From Halosolutus halophilus (GTDB lineage Archaea > Halobacteriota > Halobacteria > Halobacteriales > Natrialbaceae), in assembly GCF_022869805.1 (NCBI RefSeq), contig NZ_CP094974.1, positions 1,798,001-1,862,000 on the forward strand: DNA of 64,000 nt, given 5' to 3'. Positions 44,606 through 53,335 of the stretch are shown here, in pieces (positions within the stretch are counted from its first letter, which is position 1; every line of letters begins with the position of its first letter). The notes beneath the pieces are model-generated. The model did not search any database and was not told the DNA's origin. It saw only the letters and a program-made list of their open reading frames with translations. The position numbers and the translations under genes are program-made.

Positions 44606-45721
44606 TCACGTCACCGGAGACAGTTCCGGTTCGACGTCCGTCTCCTGATCGACGTCGTCGAGTTGCTGTGCGAGCGCGCTGACGATGCGAGGGCTGGCAA
44701 GCCCGTCGCCGTAGGGCTGGACGTTCGATTCGGGATCACGATCGGCCCGCAGCGCCGCGCGGATTCGATCGGTATCCGGACCCACGAGAACGTTCCAGCC
44801 ACTGTCGACCGTCTCGGTCCACTCGGTTTCGTTCCGGAGGGTGATACAGGGCGTCTCGACGAAGAACGCTTCCTTCTGGACGCCGCCGGAATCCGTCGCG
44901 ACGCGTTCGGCCGCGTCCAGCAGCCGGACGAAATCGAGGTAGCCGAGCGGCTCGATCAGTTTGAACTCCCGCGTGGCGTGGTCCCGGAGGCCGTACTCCT
45001 CGAGACGGTCCACCGTTCGCGGGTGCGCGGGAAAAACCACGGGGCGAGGCGCGTCGGCGAGGCCGTCGAGGATCGCCGCGAGGTTCGACCGAACGTCGGT
45101 GTTGCTCTCGCGGTGAACGGTCGCGAGGACGAACTCGCCCGCGTCGAGTCCGAGGTCCTCGAGGATGGTCGACCCCTCGATCGACCGATCTCGGGCCTCG
45201 AGGATCGCGTCATACATCACGTCGCCGGTCCAGTAGACGTTCTTCGTGATTCCCTCGGCGGCGAGGTTCTCGACGGCGCGTTTGCTCGGTGCGAAACAGC
45301 AATCGGCGGCGTGATCGGTGAGGATTCGGTTGATCTCTTCGGGCATGTCCCGGTTGTCGCTTCGAAGCCCGGCCTCGACGTGGGCCACGGTGACGTCGCA
45401 CTTCGACCCGACGATCGCCCCCGCGAGGGTCGAGTTCGTGTCGCCGTACAGCAACAGGACGTCGGGATCGTGGTCCTCGATGACGGGCTCGAGCGCCGCG
45501 ATCATGTTCGCCGTCTGTTCCCCGTGTGGACCCGATCGCACGCCGAGATTGTAGTCCGGTTCCGGAATGGCGAGTTCCTCGAAGAAGACGTCCGACAGCT
45601 CTTCGTCGTAGTGCTGGCCGGTGTGGACGAGTATCTCCTCCCCGATCGTTCGGAGTTTCCGCGAGACGACTGCAGCCTTGACGAACTGCGGGCGCGCACC
45701 GACGATCGAACAGACCTGCAT
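44606..45721 (-). CDS. wecB: UDP-N-acetylglucosamine 2-epimerase (non-hydrolysing)
   Basis: A 371-residue GT-B-fold epimerase that converts UDP-GlcNAc to UDP-ManNAc for surface glycans. Typical features are SIVGARPQFVKAAVVSRKLR at the N-terminus, VHTGQHYDEELSDVFFEELA, YGDTNSTLAGAI, VAHVEAGLRSDNRDMPEEIN and ATDSGGVQKEAFFVETPCIT. The Gly-Val-Gln-Lys-Glu segment binds the UDP moiety. Length is normal. No dehydrogenase partner (WecC) is in the window. Confidence 0.93.
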   Translation of the reverse strand: MQVCSIVGARPQFVKAAVVSRKLRTIGEEILVHTGQHYDEELSDVFFEELAIPEPDYNLGVRSGPHGEQTANMIAALEPVIEDHDPDVLLLYGDTNSTLAGAIVGSKCDVTVAHVEAGLRSDNRDMPEEINRILTDHAADCCFAPSKRAVENLAAEGITKNVYWTGDVMYDAILEARDRSIEGSTILEDLGLDAGEFVLATVHRESNTDVRSNLAAILDGLADAPRPVVFPAHPRTVDRLEEYGLRDHATREFKLIEPLGYLDFVRLLDAAERVATDSGGVQKEAFFVETPCITLRNETEWTETVDSGWNVLVGPDTDRIRAALRADRDPESNVQPYGDGLASPRIVSALAQQLDDVDQETDVEPELSPVT

Positions 45722-46036
45722 TACTGCACCTCCTCGATGGAGGGGGTATCGCAGTCGTGGTTCGCCCCCGCGCTAGCCCCGATGGAGGGTCGTGTCCGTC
45801 CGTGACCTGCCACGATCCCGTCCGGGGCGACAGTGCGAGTATCACCGTGATCGTGGGCCGATCGCGGAGCGGAGAAGCGATGTTTCATTGGAACACCTCG
45901 TGGCCCTCCCTTCGGGTACACTCAGTATTGTTAGTAGTCCAGTAATCGTGAGTAGCGGGGAACTGACCGTCCCGGCCGGCGGCTCGCGGGTCGGGAGCCT
46001 ATCGATTCTGGCCACCGTATTCGCCGTTCGGTCCGA
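45722..46036. other. intergenic region, no gene seen
   Basis: A 315-bp gap upstream of wecB. It holds two short related GATGGAGGG strings (45734 and 45781 areas) and a moderately AT-rich patch at about 45925-45950 that could carry a wecB promoter with a long leader. No convincing coding frame was found. Confidence 0.4.
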
Positions 46037-46282
46037 TTACGTGAGGGTTTCGGCGTGCGTTTCGACGTCGTACAGCCGCTCGGCCCGATCCCGCGGCCGG
46101 TTTCGGTCGACGAGGATCGACACCAACTCCTCCTCGCCCGGATCGGCGACAGCAAACAGGACGAGGATCGCACCGGCTCCGAGGGTACCGAGGACGAGGC
46201 GATCGGCGAGGACGCCGTATCCGGCGACGAAGGCCACGAGGCCGACGGCCAGAAGTCGTCGCATCAATTGTCGTTTCCGCAC
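46037..46282 (-). CDS. small membrane protein with unclear 5' end
   Basis: From the GTG at 46282 this is an 81-residue protein with hydrophobic segments at residues 8-25 (LLAVGLVAFVAGYGVLADRL) and 29-46, then a charged tail. The coding signal seems to continue about 290 nt upstream in the same frame (acidic, GC3-rich, TVPAGKGQPLVDAHVEEVRK just before this start), but no ATG, GTG or TTG is available there. The gene may therefore have lost its start or use an unusual one. No family is known. Confidence 0.5.
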   Translation of the reverse strand: MRKRQLMRRLLAVGLVAFVAGYGVLADRLVLGTLGAGAILVLFAVADPGEEELVSILVDRNRPRDRAERLYDVETHAETLT

Positions 46283-46574
46283 CTCTTCGACGTGGGCGTC
46301 GACGAGTGGTTGTCCCTTTCCGGCCGGGACCGTCCGGTACTGTCGGTCGTCGGTCGATTCGTATCGGAGGACGTCGACAGTGCTCGTCTCCGCGTTCTCC
46401 GTTTCCGTCTCCGTCTCGGTTTCGGTTGCCAGCGAGACGACCGTTCTCTCTGTATTGACAAAACGATCGGTGGTCCGCCGACTCCGATGGAACGGCCGGC
46501 TCAGGTACTCTTCGAAGGGGTCGCCGTCCGCTGGCGAGTGATGATCCGAGAAACCGTTTCGGAAACGTGACAGT

Positions 46575-46619
46575 CATCGATCCAATTATTTATGGGGATC
46601 TGATACCTACTTCGAGACC
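46575..46619. promoter_or_regulatory. divergent promoter region
   Basis: AATTATTTAT at 46584-46593 is the only AT-rich block here. It lies about 30 nt before the plus-strand ATG at 46620, so the message would be nearly leaderless. It can also serve the minus-strand reading frame that starts somewhere below 46575. Confidence 0.5.
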
Positions 46620-47279
46620 ATGATCGATCTCACAAGTTTCGGACTCGTACTCGGCGGCACCGTCCTCCTGTTCGCCGGTGCCGCGCTCTCGGTGTACGGC
46701 GTCGTACTCCTCGGGACCGTTCTCGGTGGCTGTGGCGGATATCTCGTCGGACCGACCATCGCCGCCGCCGCTGGCGTCGATGGAATCGCTGCTCTCGTCG
46801 TCCCGGTCGTCATCGGGGCCATCGCCGGCAGTCTCGCCGGCTACCTCCTCCTCTCGGTCGCGGTAGCCGTGTTGAGTTTCGTCGTCGGCACCTTCGTCGG
46901 GGCGACCGCGCTGGCTCCGCTCCTCGTCGACGGTCAGTGGTACCTCGAGTGGGGGGCCGCGATCGCGATCGGCGTCGCCGCGGCCGTCCTCGGGATGTTC
47001 CTGACGAAGTGGATGCTGGGAGCCATCACGGCGTTCGTCGGGGCCGCCTTCGCCTCCCGATCGCTCACCATCGACCAGTTCGCCGCCGCGCAGGAGGCAC
47101 TACATCCCGATCCCCTGTTGTTCGACGTCACCTCGCCGCTGTTTCTGGCGCTCGTCACGCTGGGGATCCTCTCGCAGGTCGGCCTGTTCAAGTTCGGCTA
47201 CGTGACGCGGATCGCCCGGCTGTTACCCGGATTCAAGGCGCTGCCCGGCCGACGGCGGGACGAGTCCGAACCGACGTAG
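46620..47279 (+). CDS. TM198-like multi-pass membrane protein
   Basis: A 219-residue protein with about seven hydrophobic segments that cover residues 5-165 and 175-195. They are rich in Gly and Ala (GTVLLFAGAALSVYGVVLLG, GGCGGYLVGPTIAAAAGV) and resemble the TM7S3/TM198-like (DUF4203) fold. It ends in a basic and then acidic tail (RRRDESEPT). Function unknown. Confidence 0.72.
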   Translation: MIDLTSFGLVLGGTVLLFAGAALSVYGVVLLGTVLGGCGGYLVGPTIAAAAGVDGIAALVVPVVIGAIAGSLAGYLLLSVAVAVLSFVVGTFVGATALAPLLVDGQWYLEWGAAIAIGVAAAVLGMFLTKWMLGAITAFVGAAFASRSLTIDQFAAAQEALHPDPLLFDVTSPLFLALVTLGILSQVGLFKFGYVTRIARLLPGFKALPGRRRDESEPT

Positions 47280-47323
47280 TCGAGTTTCGGTCCCCGGACC
47301 GTCCCCCAGGATACCCGATCTTC

Positions 47324-47737
47324 TCACTCCGGGCCGACGACTTCGACCTTCATCCCCTCGGGACTTTCGCAGTACAGCGCGTAGTACCCGCCGGCGAAGG
47401 GGTGGCGATCCTCGTAGAGGACGCTCGCGTCTTCGCGTTCGCGGATCCCTGCGGTGAGTTCGTCGACCTGCTCACGGGAGCCAGCGTGGAACGCGAGGTG
47501 ATTCAGTCCGGCGGTTCGTCGATCGTAGGCGGCGTCGGGGTCGTCGGCCCGTACGAGGACGACGTACGTCGGCCCGTTGCGCCACGACCGACCGCCGTCC
47601 CACTCGTTTTTGCGTTCGTACCCGAGTTCGCCGAGCAACCAGTTCCAGAAATCGACCGACGCAGCGAGATCGGAGGCGTACAGTTCGACGTGGTGAAGCT
47701 GGCCGGCCCGCTCGGGGTCCGCGTGATCCGGTTCCAT
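47324..47737 (-). CDS. VOC-family protein (glyoxalase/dioxygenase-like)
   Basis: A 137-residue vicinal oxygen chelate protein. The metal-site His is in GQLHHVELYASDLAASVDFW, the paired motif is in GLNHLAFHAGSREQVDEL, and the last strand is GYYALYCESPEGMKVEVVGP with its Glu. This pattern fits small glyoxalase-like lyases or fosfomycin-resistance-like proteins. The substrate is unknown. Confidence 0.85.
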   Translation of the reverse strand: MEPDHADPERAGQLHHVELYASDLAASVDFWNWLLGELGYERKNEWDGGRSWRNGPTYVVLVRADDPDAAYDRRTAGLNHLAFHAGSREQVDELTAGIREREDASVLYEDRHPFAGGYYALYCESPEGMKVEVVGPE

Positions 47738-47907
47738 ACTCGTGATTGAAATTCTCGTTTCAAAAACGTACGGTCGAGCGTGGACTCTGCGATCGTCGTG
47801 ACTCCCGTATCCAGTTCGATATTCGACACTCGTCTCGGTTTCGTCCGCGCCTAACCCGATCGGAGAGAGCCGACAGTATATCAGTCGGGCCGTCGAACTG
47901 AACGCGT

Positions 47908-48237
47908 ATGTCCCTCGATCGATACCCCGACGTCGTCGCGGACCTCGATCCCGCCGACGGCGCAGTCGAGACCGCCGAACTGGTCGTCACCGACGACGTG
48001 CTCGTGAAGGCGTTCGCACTCGGTCCGGGTGCCGAACTCGATCCACACGAACACGCCGATAGTACGAACGTCTTCCACGTGCTCGAGGGAACGGTCACCG
48101 TGGTGCAGGACGGGGACAGCGACCAGGTGGCTGCGCCCGGCGTCGTGCTCCACGAACGGGGGGTCGTCCACGGCGCGCGGAACGAGACCGACGGGACGGT
48201 GATCTTCACCGCCAGTCTGTGTCCGTTGCCGTCGTAG
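47908..48237 (+). CDS. cupin-domain protein
   Basis: A 109-residue single-domain beta-barrel. Metal-binding histidines are seen in ELDPHEHADSTNVFHVLEGT, and the second cupin motif is PGVVLHERGVVHGARNETDG. Small stand-alone cupins serve as enzymes or sensors. The role is unknown. It is divergent from the VOC gene at 47324. Confidence 0.88.
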   Translation: MSLDRYPDVVADLDPADGAVETAELVVTDDVLVKAFALGPGAELDPHEHADSTNVFHVLEGTVTVVQDGDSDQVAAPGVVLHERGVVHGARNETDGTVIFTASLCPLPS

Positions 48238-48306
48238 GATCTGCCCGCGCGGTGACCTGACCGAATCCCGCGGAAAAAACGTCGTCTCCTGTCCCTCGGC
48301 CGTCCC

Positions 48307-49476
48307 TCAGCGCTGGTCCGATCCGTCGTCCCCGTCGTCCCCACCGTCCGTCTCCTGATCCGGCCGGGAACCGGGCGACGTCTCCGACACGCTGTCGATC
48401 TCGTCGGGCTGGCGCGATACGTCGCCCTCCTTGATCGCCTGGGCCTCCTGTTCCATCGCCTCGACGTCGACGGTCGACTCCGCTTCGATCTCGCCGATGA
48501 TCTCGGCGATGTCGTCGAGCCCGATCAGTTCGCGGGTCTCCTCGTCGAACTCGAGGCTCTCGAGTTGGCCGTCCCGTTCCTGGACGTCGCTGCCGGTGAG
48601 GTGTTTCCCGTAGCGGCCGATCATCGAGGACAGTTCCTGGGGCAGGACGAACGTCGTCGACTCGCTCCCACCGATCTCGGTCAGGGCGTCCATCCCCTTG
48701 TCGATCACCGCCCGCTCGCCCATCGACTCGGCCGATCGGGCCCTGAGGACGGTCGAAATCGCGTCACCCTGCGCTTCGAGGATTTCGCTTTGCTTCTCTC
48801 CCTGTGCGCGAATGATGTTCGACTGTTTGTCGCCCTCGGCTTTCTCGATCGCGCTCCGGCGTTCACCCTGCGCCTCGAGGATCATCGCCCGGCGTCGGCG
48901 TTCCGCGGAGGTCTGCTGTTCCATCGCCCCCTTGACGTCCCGGGACGGCGTCACCTCGCGGACCTCGACCGATTCGACGCGGATTCCCCACTCGTCGGTT
49001 GGCTCGTCCAGTTCCGTCCGAATGCGCTCGTTAATCATCTCGCGCCGGCTCAGGGTATCGTCGAGTTCCATATCGCCGATCACGGCACGGAGGGTCGTCT
49101 GGGCGAGGTTCGACACTGCGCGCTCGTAGTCGTCGACCTCGAGAAACGCCCGTTTGGCGTTCATGACCCTGATGTAGACGACCGCGTCCGCGGTGACGGG
49201 CGAGTTGTCCCGCGTGATCGCCTCCTGAGAGGGGACGTCGATCGTCTGGGTTCGCATGTCGAACGTATAGACGCGCGAGACGAACGGCGGGACGATGTTG
49301 AGTCCCGGTTCGAGCAACTTTCGGTACTCCCCGAAGACCGTGAGCGCGCCCCTGTCGTACGCGTCGACGATCTCGACCATCGACCAGACGGTGATGATCG
49401 CGACGACCAGCACGAGTCCGCCGACGGCCAGTGTTGGATCGCCGACTTGCAGCGGGATCGAAATCAGCGGGTGCAT
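48307..49476 (-). CDS. SPFH/stomatin-like membrane protein
   Basis: A 389-residue protein with one N-terminal membrane segment (AVGGLVLVVAIITVWSMVEI). The SPFH/Band 7 domain follows (YRKLLEPGLNIVPPFVSRVY, VDVP-type SQEAITRDNSPVTADAVVYI, TTLRAVIGDMELDDTLSRRE). A long charged coiled-coil (MEQQTSAERRRRAMILEAQG onward) comes next, and the C-terminus is an acidic disordered tail. Stomatins organise membrane microdomains and often pair with NfeD proteins. None is recognised beside it. ATG at 49476 chosen. Confidence 0.9.
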   Translation of the reverse strand: MHPLISIPLQVGDPTLAVGGLVLVVAIITVWSMVEIVDAYDRGALTVFGEYRKLLEPGLNIVPPFVSRVYTFDMRTQTIDVPSQEAITRDNSPVTADAVVYIRVMNAKRAFLEVDDYERAVSNLAQTTLRAVIGDMELDDTLSRREMINERIRTELDEPTDEWGIRVESVEVREVTPSRDVKGAMEQQTSAERRRRAMILEAQGERRSAIEKAEGDKQSNIIRAQGEKQSEILEAQGDAISTVLRARSAESMGERAVIDKGMDALTEIGGSESTTFVLPQELSSMIGRYGKHLTGSDVQERDGQLESLEFDEETRELIGLDDIAEIIGEIEAESTVDVEAMEQEAQAIKEGDVSRQPDEIDSVSETSPGSRPDQETDGGDDGDDGSDQR

Positions 49477-49693
49477 TACTGAACGGACGGTCCGAAGCGG
49501 AATAACGCTTGGCCCAACGTCGCCACGCCACCGTTCTCGTCGAGGGCCGCTCGGATCGGTCGTAAAGTGACGGTCCACCGTCGAGAACCCCCGTTCTCGG
49601 CCCCGATAGTGTCGTCCCGACCTGCGCGACGGCCGTCACAGCGCGCGGAAAGGGGTGGCTTACTATGTGTCGCGATGGACTACTCGTTCGGTG

Positions 49694-50449
49694 ATGATGC
49701 CCGCCGAAGAGCGGCTCTCGGATCATCTGGTCGAGGACGAATCAGTGCAGCGTCTCACGTCGGGGCGCTTTCTCGAGAACCCGACCCGGGAGCGGCTGGC
49801 CGTGGGCCTCACCGATCGGCGCTTGCTGTGCGTCTCGAACGGCGGCTCGTTCACGGATATCCGGTACGACTACGTCAGTTCGATCGAGAGCCGGCAGCGA
49901 ACCAGGTTGCGCTTCAGCAGCGGGCCCGAGGGGCAACGCGTGCTGGGGCTCGTCGGTGGTATCCTGGCGATCGGAGTCCTGCTCGTCGGTTTCGGACGGC
50001 TCTCGACCGGCGGTGTCGTCCGAGACGCGGTGACGGTGGGACTCGCCATCGCGACCGTCGCGATTACGACCGCGATCGTTCACGCGGGCCGGCGAGACGG
50101 TCAAGATACGTCGCGCGAGCAACTGTTCGTCGGTACCGGGGTGGTCTCCGTCCTCGTCCTCGTCAGCGTCGGGCTCTTCTCTTCGACCCTCGTGGCCCCG
50201 CTGTTCGTCGTCACGACGCTCGGTGGGCTGGCACTCGTCTGGTACGGACAGCGACACCGGGACCGGTTCGACGAGATCGGTCTCGACCGCCAGCGGGAGA
50301 CACACCTCAGTATCACCACCGTCGACGGCCGAACCATCGACATCGCGGTCGAGGCCGATACCGACGTCGACCGGATGCTCAGCGCGGCCGTCTACCGCGA
50401 CGCGTCCCCGGCAGCCGTTCACCTGGACGCCGATTCGCAGTCGGGATGA
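49694..50449 (+). CDS. PH-domain-like membrane protein
   Basis: A 251-residue protein. The N-terminal part (ESVQRLTSGRFLENPTRERL, then GLTDRRLLCVSNGGSFTDIR) resembles the bacterial PH-like domain. Four hydrophobic segments fill residues about 80-190, and a second PH-like segment (ETHLSITTVDGRTIDIAVEA) ends the protein. Function unknown. The double ATG at 49694/49697 marks the start. Confidence 0.65.
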   Translation: MMPAEERLSDHLVEDESVQRLTSGRFLENPTRERLAVGLTDRRLLCVSNGGSFTDIRYDYVSSIESRQRTRLRFSSGPEGQRVLGLVGGILAIGVLLVGFGRLSTGGVVRDAVTVGLAIATVAITTAIVHAGRRDGQDTSREQLFVGTGVVSVLVLVSVGLFSSTLVAPLFVVTTLGGLALVWYGQRHRDRFDEIGLDRQRETHLSITTVDGRTIDIAVEADTDVDRMLSAAVYRDASPAAVHLDADSQSG

Positions 50450-50506
50450 CCCGACTGTGGCGGCTCTCCACCCCGCGATCGACGATCGGCAGCCACCGGT
50501 TCGACG

Positions 50507-50821
50507 TCACGACAGGCGAGCGAGACACTCCCGACAGTACGTCACGTCCGATCGATTCGCGCTGCCACAGGCGGGACAGAACCCCGTCTTCGACTCGTCT
50601 ACCTCGATCCCGGCGCCGCGTGCGAGCACGGTCAGCACGTCGTCGTTCGCGAAGTCGTCGGGATCCTGGCCCTGTTTGCGTGCCCACTCGGCGAGGAAGG
50701 CGTCGTCCCGTAACCGCTCCAGTCCGCGAACCAGGCCCAGAAAGAGTATCGTCGGCGCGACCGCCACGAACGCAGCCACGGTGAGTCGGCCCGCGATCGA
50801 GTAGGTTCCCGGGTCATCCAT
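50507..50821 (-). CDS. zinc-ribbon membrane protein
   Basis: A 104-residue protein with one N-terminal hydrophobic segment (LTVAAFVAVAPTILFLGLVR), a polar stretch, and a C-terminal zinc ribbon (CPACGSANRSDVTYCRECLA) with two CxxC pairs. This layout occurs in small archaeal membrane proteins of unknown function. It is convergent with the gene at 49694 and divergent from the repeat protein at 51162. Confidence 0.72.
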   Translation of the reverse strand: MDDPGTYSIAGRLTVAAFVAVAPTILFLGLVRGLERLRDDAFLAEWARKQGQDPDDFANDDVLTVLARGAGIEVDESKTGFCPACGSANRSDVTYCRECLARLS

Positions 50822-51161
50822 GGGTTCGTTACTTCGCCGAGCCAGATACGTCTCTCGCCGGTCGGCCTGTTGATAGCTGTCTCGAGGTGGCTGGATCGGT
50901 ACCCGCGTCAGTGCCGTCTTCGGCGGGGTCTGCGGCGTCACCGCCGATCGATCGTCTGCCCGGCGTCACGGCGCTGGTCCCGCCGTTGGCGATCGGTGAC
51001 CGGGCGGTCGCGATCGGGGACTCGAGTCCGATCGCGAACGCGAACAGTTCCGTCTCGGTGACTGTCCGGCCGTTGATGAACGACTATTCCCGTCTCGAGT
51101 TCAAATAGTCGGCCATGGACCCGAAGACCGCACATATCGTTCGAATAGAGCGTGAGCGACG
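50822..51161. other. intergenic region between divergent genes
   Basis: A 340-bp gap with normal GC and no convincing gene. A 73-codon plus-strand frame (50887-51108, GTG start) is rejected because it is low in acidic residues and has no recognisable domain. A TATA-like TTCGAATAGAG lies at about 51140-51150, close to the repeat-protein ATG. Confidence 0.4.
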
Positions 51162-51818
51162 ATGAACCCGAATCGAGTCGACTTCGTCGTCGATCTCTTG
51201 TACGGCGTGATGATCTTCGTCGCAGTCGTACTCATCCTCGTGGTCGGGACTGGCATCGGCATCGCGTTCGGACTGGGCGTGCTGGTTTCCTACATGATCC
51301 ACGTCGGGTGGAAGATGGCTCGGTTCGATCCCGACTGGATGACCAGCGAGGTCGTCGAACGGGTCGAGGAGACGGTCAGCGAAGAGGTCGAGAAGACGGT
51401 CGGTGACACGGTCAGCGAGGAAGTCGAGAAGTCCGTCGGAGACACTGTCAGCGAAGAGGTCGAGAAGACGGTCAGCGACACGGTGAGTCAGGAGGTCGAT
51501 AATGTGGCCGAGAAGGTCGAGGAGACGGTCAGCAAGGAGGTCAGCGAAACGGTGGAGGAGACGGTCAGCGAAGAGGTCGAGAAGACGGTCAGCGAGGAAG
51601 TCGAGAAGTCCGTCGGAGATACTGTCAGCGAAGAGGTCGAGAAGTCGGTCAGCGACACGGTGAGCCAGGAGGTCGACGAAGTGATCGAGACCGTCGAGGA
51701 AATCAGCGAGCGCGCCGAGCAGGAATCGCGGCCGGACGACTCCGACGCGGACCCGGAGGAGTCGATCGACGACGATTCGGACGAAGTGGAGGGAAGATCG
51801 TCGCGCGATCGGACGTGA
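51162..51818 (+). CDS. membrane-anchored coiled-coil repeat protein
   Basis: A 218-residue protein of unusual design. Residues 8-45 are one or two membrane segments (VVDLLYGVMIFVAVVLILVV, GLGVLVSYMIHVGW). Residues about 62-178 are a charged repeat built from a 12-residue unit ETVSEEVEKTVG / DTVSEEVEKSVG with Val at nearly every fourth position. The C-terminus is acidic and disordered. I do not recognise a family. A role as a membrane-tethered filament, spacer or scaffold is inferred only from shape. Confidence 0.75.
   Translation: MNPNRVDFVVDLLYGVMIFVAVVLILVVGTGIGIAFGLGVLVSYMIHVGWKMARFDPDWMTSEVVERVEETVSEEVEKTVGDTVSEEVEKSVGDTVSEEVEKTVSDTVSQEVDNVAEKVEETVSKEVSETVEETVSEEVEKTVSEEVEKSVGDTVSEEVEKSVSDTVSQEVDEVIETVEEISERAEQESRPDDSDADPEESIDDDSDEVEGRSSRDRT
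51369..51686 (+). repeat. tandem 36-bp / 12-residue repeat array
   Basis: The array encodes residues about 70-175 of the protein at 51162. Units read (D/E)TVSEEVEK(T/S)V(G/S), and a larger duplication of about 59 residues is visible (residues 85-113 match 144-172). At the DNA level the units read GAGACGGTCAGCGAAGAGG with variations. Confidence 0.8.
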
Positions 51819-52054
51819 GAGCCGCGTCTCCGTTCCCCTCGTCTCCGTTCCCCTCGTCTCGGTTGCGGTGCCCGATCGCGGTCGTCGAGAGGACCAGTTG
51901 GTAGCGCCTACCCGGTCGGCTGCGACTCGTCGGCGATCGGTCGGTCGCGGTCGGATCGGAACGATCGACCAGAACCTCGTGGACGAACACGATGCCGAGG
52001 CCCAGCACGTGGCCGGAAACCGCCGCATCGGCGGACGAATCGGTGTCGATCCGA

Positions 52055-53335
52055 TCACGCGGCTGGAACGATGCGATAGAGACCGCCGCCGTCAGCGCCG
52101 GTTCCGAGTACGTACAGCTCCCCGTTTGCGTCCCGGCCAAACGAGAGTATCTGCTCGAGTTTCGCTTCGTCGTCGATCTCGATGACGCCGGTCGGCCACT
52201 GCTCGTCGCTGTCGGCGGGTCGAACGGCAGCGAACAACCGTCCGTCCGACGCGAGATCACCGAAGACGTAGACGCTCTCTAACGCCGGCAGTGCCGAGCC
52301 GCGGTAGACGTATCCGCCAATGACCGACACGCCGCTAACGCCTGCTCCTTCCGCCGCGTGTGGATACTCGACGATCGGATCGAGAAGCGGTTCGCCGCCC
52401 CGGACGTCCGCGGCCGTCTCGTCCGGACAGTCCTCGTCCCTGTAGCAGTGGGTTCCCTCCTTGACGTTCCAGCCGTAATTGCCGCCCTTCTGGACGAGAT
52501 TCACTTCCTCGTAGTCGTTCTCGCCGACGTCGGCGACGAAGAAGTCGCCGTCGTCGAACGACATCCGCCACGGGTTCCGGAACCCCCACGCGTAGTACTC
52601 GTCGAGTCCCGGTCGACCGACCAGCGGGTTGTCGTCGGGCACGGTGTACTCCTGTTCGCTCGTCCGCTCGTCGACGTCGAGACGCAGAATACTGCCCAGG
52701 AAGTCTTCGGTCACGTCCTGTCCACCGCCGCCGCCACCGCCGCCCGCACCGACGGTGACGTAGAGGTAGCCGTCCGGTCCGAACGCGATATCGCCGCCGT
52801 TGTGGAAGTCCTGTGGCTGCGGAATTTCGAGGACGATGCGTTCGGAATCACGCTTCGCTCGCCTGCCGTCGTCGGTCGCCTCGAACGCCGCGACCACTCC
52901 CGTGTGATCGTAGTCGTCCGGCGTCCCCGGCCGGCGCGGGGCGCTGTAGTGGACGAACAGACGTCGGTTCTCGTCGAATTCGGGATGAAGCGCCATGCCC
53001 AGCAAGCCTCGCTCACCTCCGGTCTCGATCGCCTCGCGCAGATCGAGTATCGGGTCGTCGAGACGGCCGTCCGACTCGTGGACGACGACGCGGCCGTCCC
53101 GCTCTGCGACGTACCGTCGATCCACGCCGGGTGCGAATTCCACGGCCAGTGGAAACGCCAATCCGTCGATCAGCGTCTCGAGTCCGAGCGTCTCCGGTAG
53201 TCGCTCGATCGCATCCTGCGCTTCGTTCGACCTGGATTCGTCGGCGGACGATCGCAGCGCACATCCGGCGAACCCCGTCATCGTGCTGACGGCCGCCATC
53301 GTCAGAAATCGCCGTCGGCCCTGCGGAGGTCCCAT
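52055..53335 (-). CDS. PQQ-dependent sugar dehydrogenase-like Tat lipoprotein
   Basis: A 426-residue exported protein. GRRRFLTMAAVSTMTGFAGC is a Tat signal with a lipobox cysteine. The mature part is a soluble-glucose-dehydrogenase beta-propeller (RGLLGMALHPEFDENRRLFV, then FHNGGDIAFGPDGYLYVTVG with an active-site His, and YYAWGFRNPWRMSFD). These enzymes oxidise sugars with PQQ or similar quinones outside the cell. A Gly-run (GGGGGGGG) lies in the propeller loop. A second paralogue is at 57178. Confidence 0.87.
   Translation of the reverse strand: MGPPQGRRRFLTMAAVSTMTGFAGCALRSSADESRSNEAQDAIERLPETLGLETLIDGLAFPLAVEFAPGVDRRYVAERDGRVVVHESDGRLDDPILDLREAIETGGERGLLGMALHPEFDENRRLFVHYSAPRRPGTPDDYDHTGVVAAFEATDDGRRAKRDSERIVLEIPQPQDFHNGGDIAFGPDGYLYVTVGAGGGGGGGGQDVTEDFLGSILRLDVDERTSEQEYTVPDDNPLVGRPGLDEYYAWGFRNPWRMSFDDGDFFVADVGENDYEEVNLVQKGGNYGWNVKEGTHCYRDEDCPDETAADVRGGEPLLDPIVEYPHAAEGAGVSGVSVIGGYVYRGSALPALESVYVFGDLASDGRLFAAVRPADSDEQWPTGVIEIDDEAKLEQILSFGRDANGELYVLGTGADGGGLYRIVPAA

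Noticed and set aside
50887-51108. A 73-codon plus-strand frame in the gap before the repeat protein
   Set aside because: Low in acidic residues, no domain, GTG start without supporting signals.
51369-51686. Regular repeats considered as a CRISPR array
   Set aside because: The units are contiguous and in-frame, with no unique spacers, and encode a protein repeat. No CRISPR array or cas gene was seen anywhere in the window.
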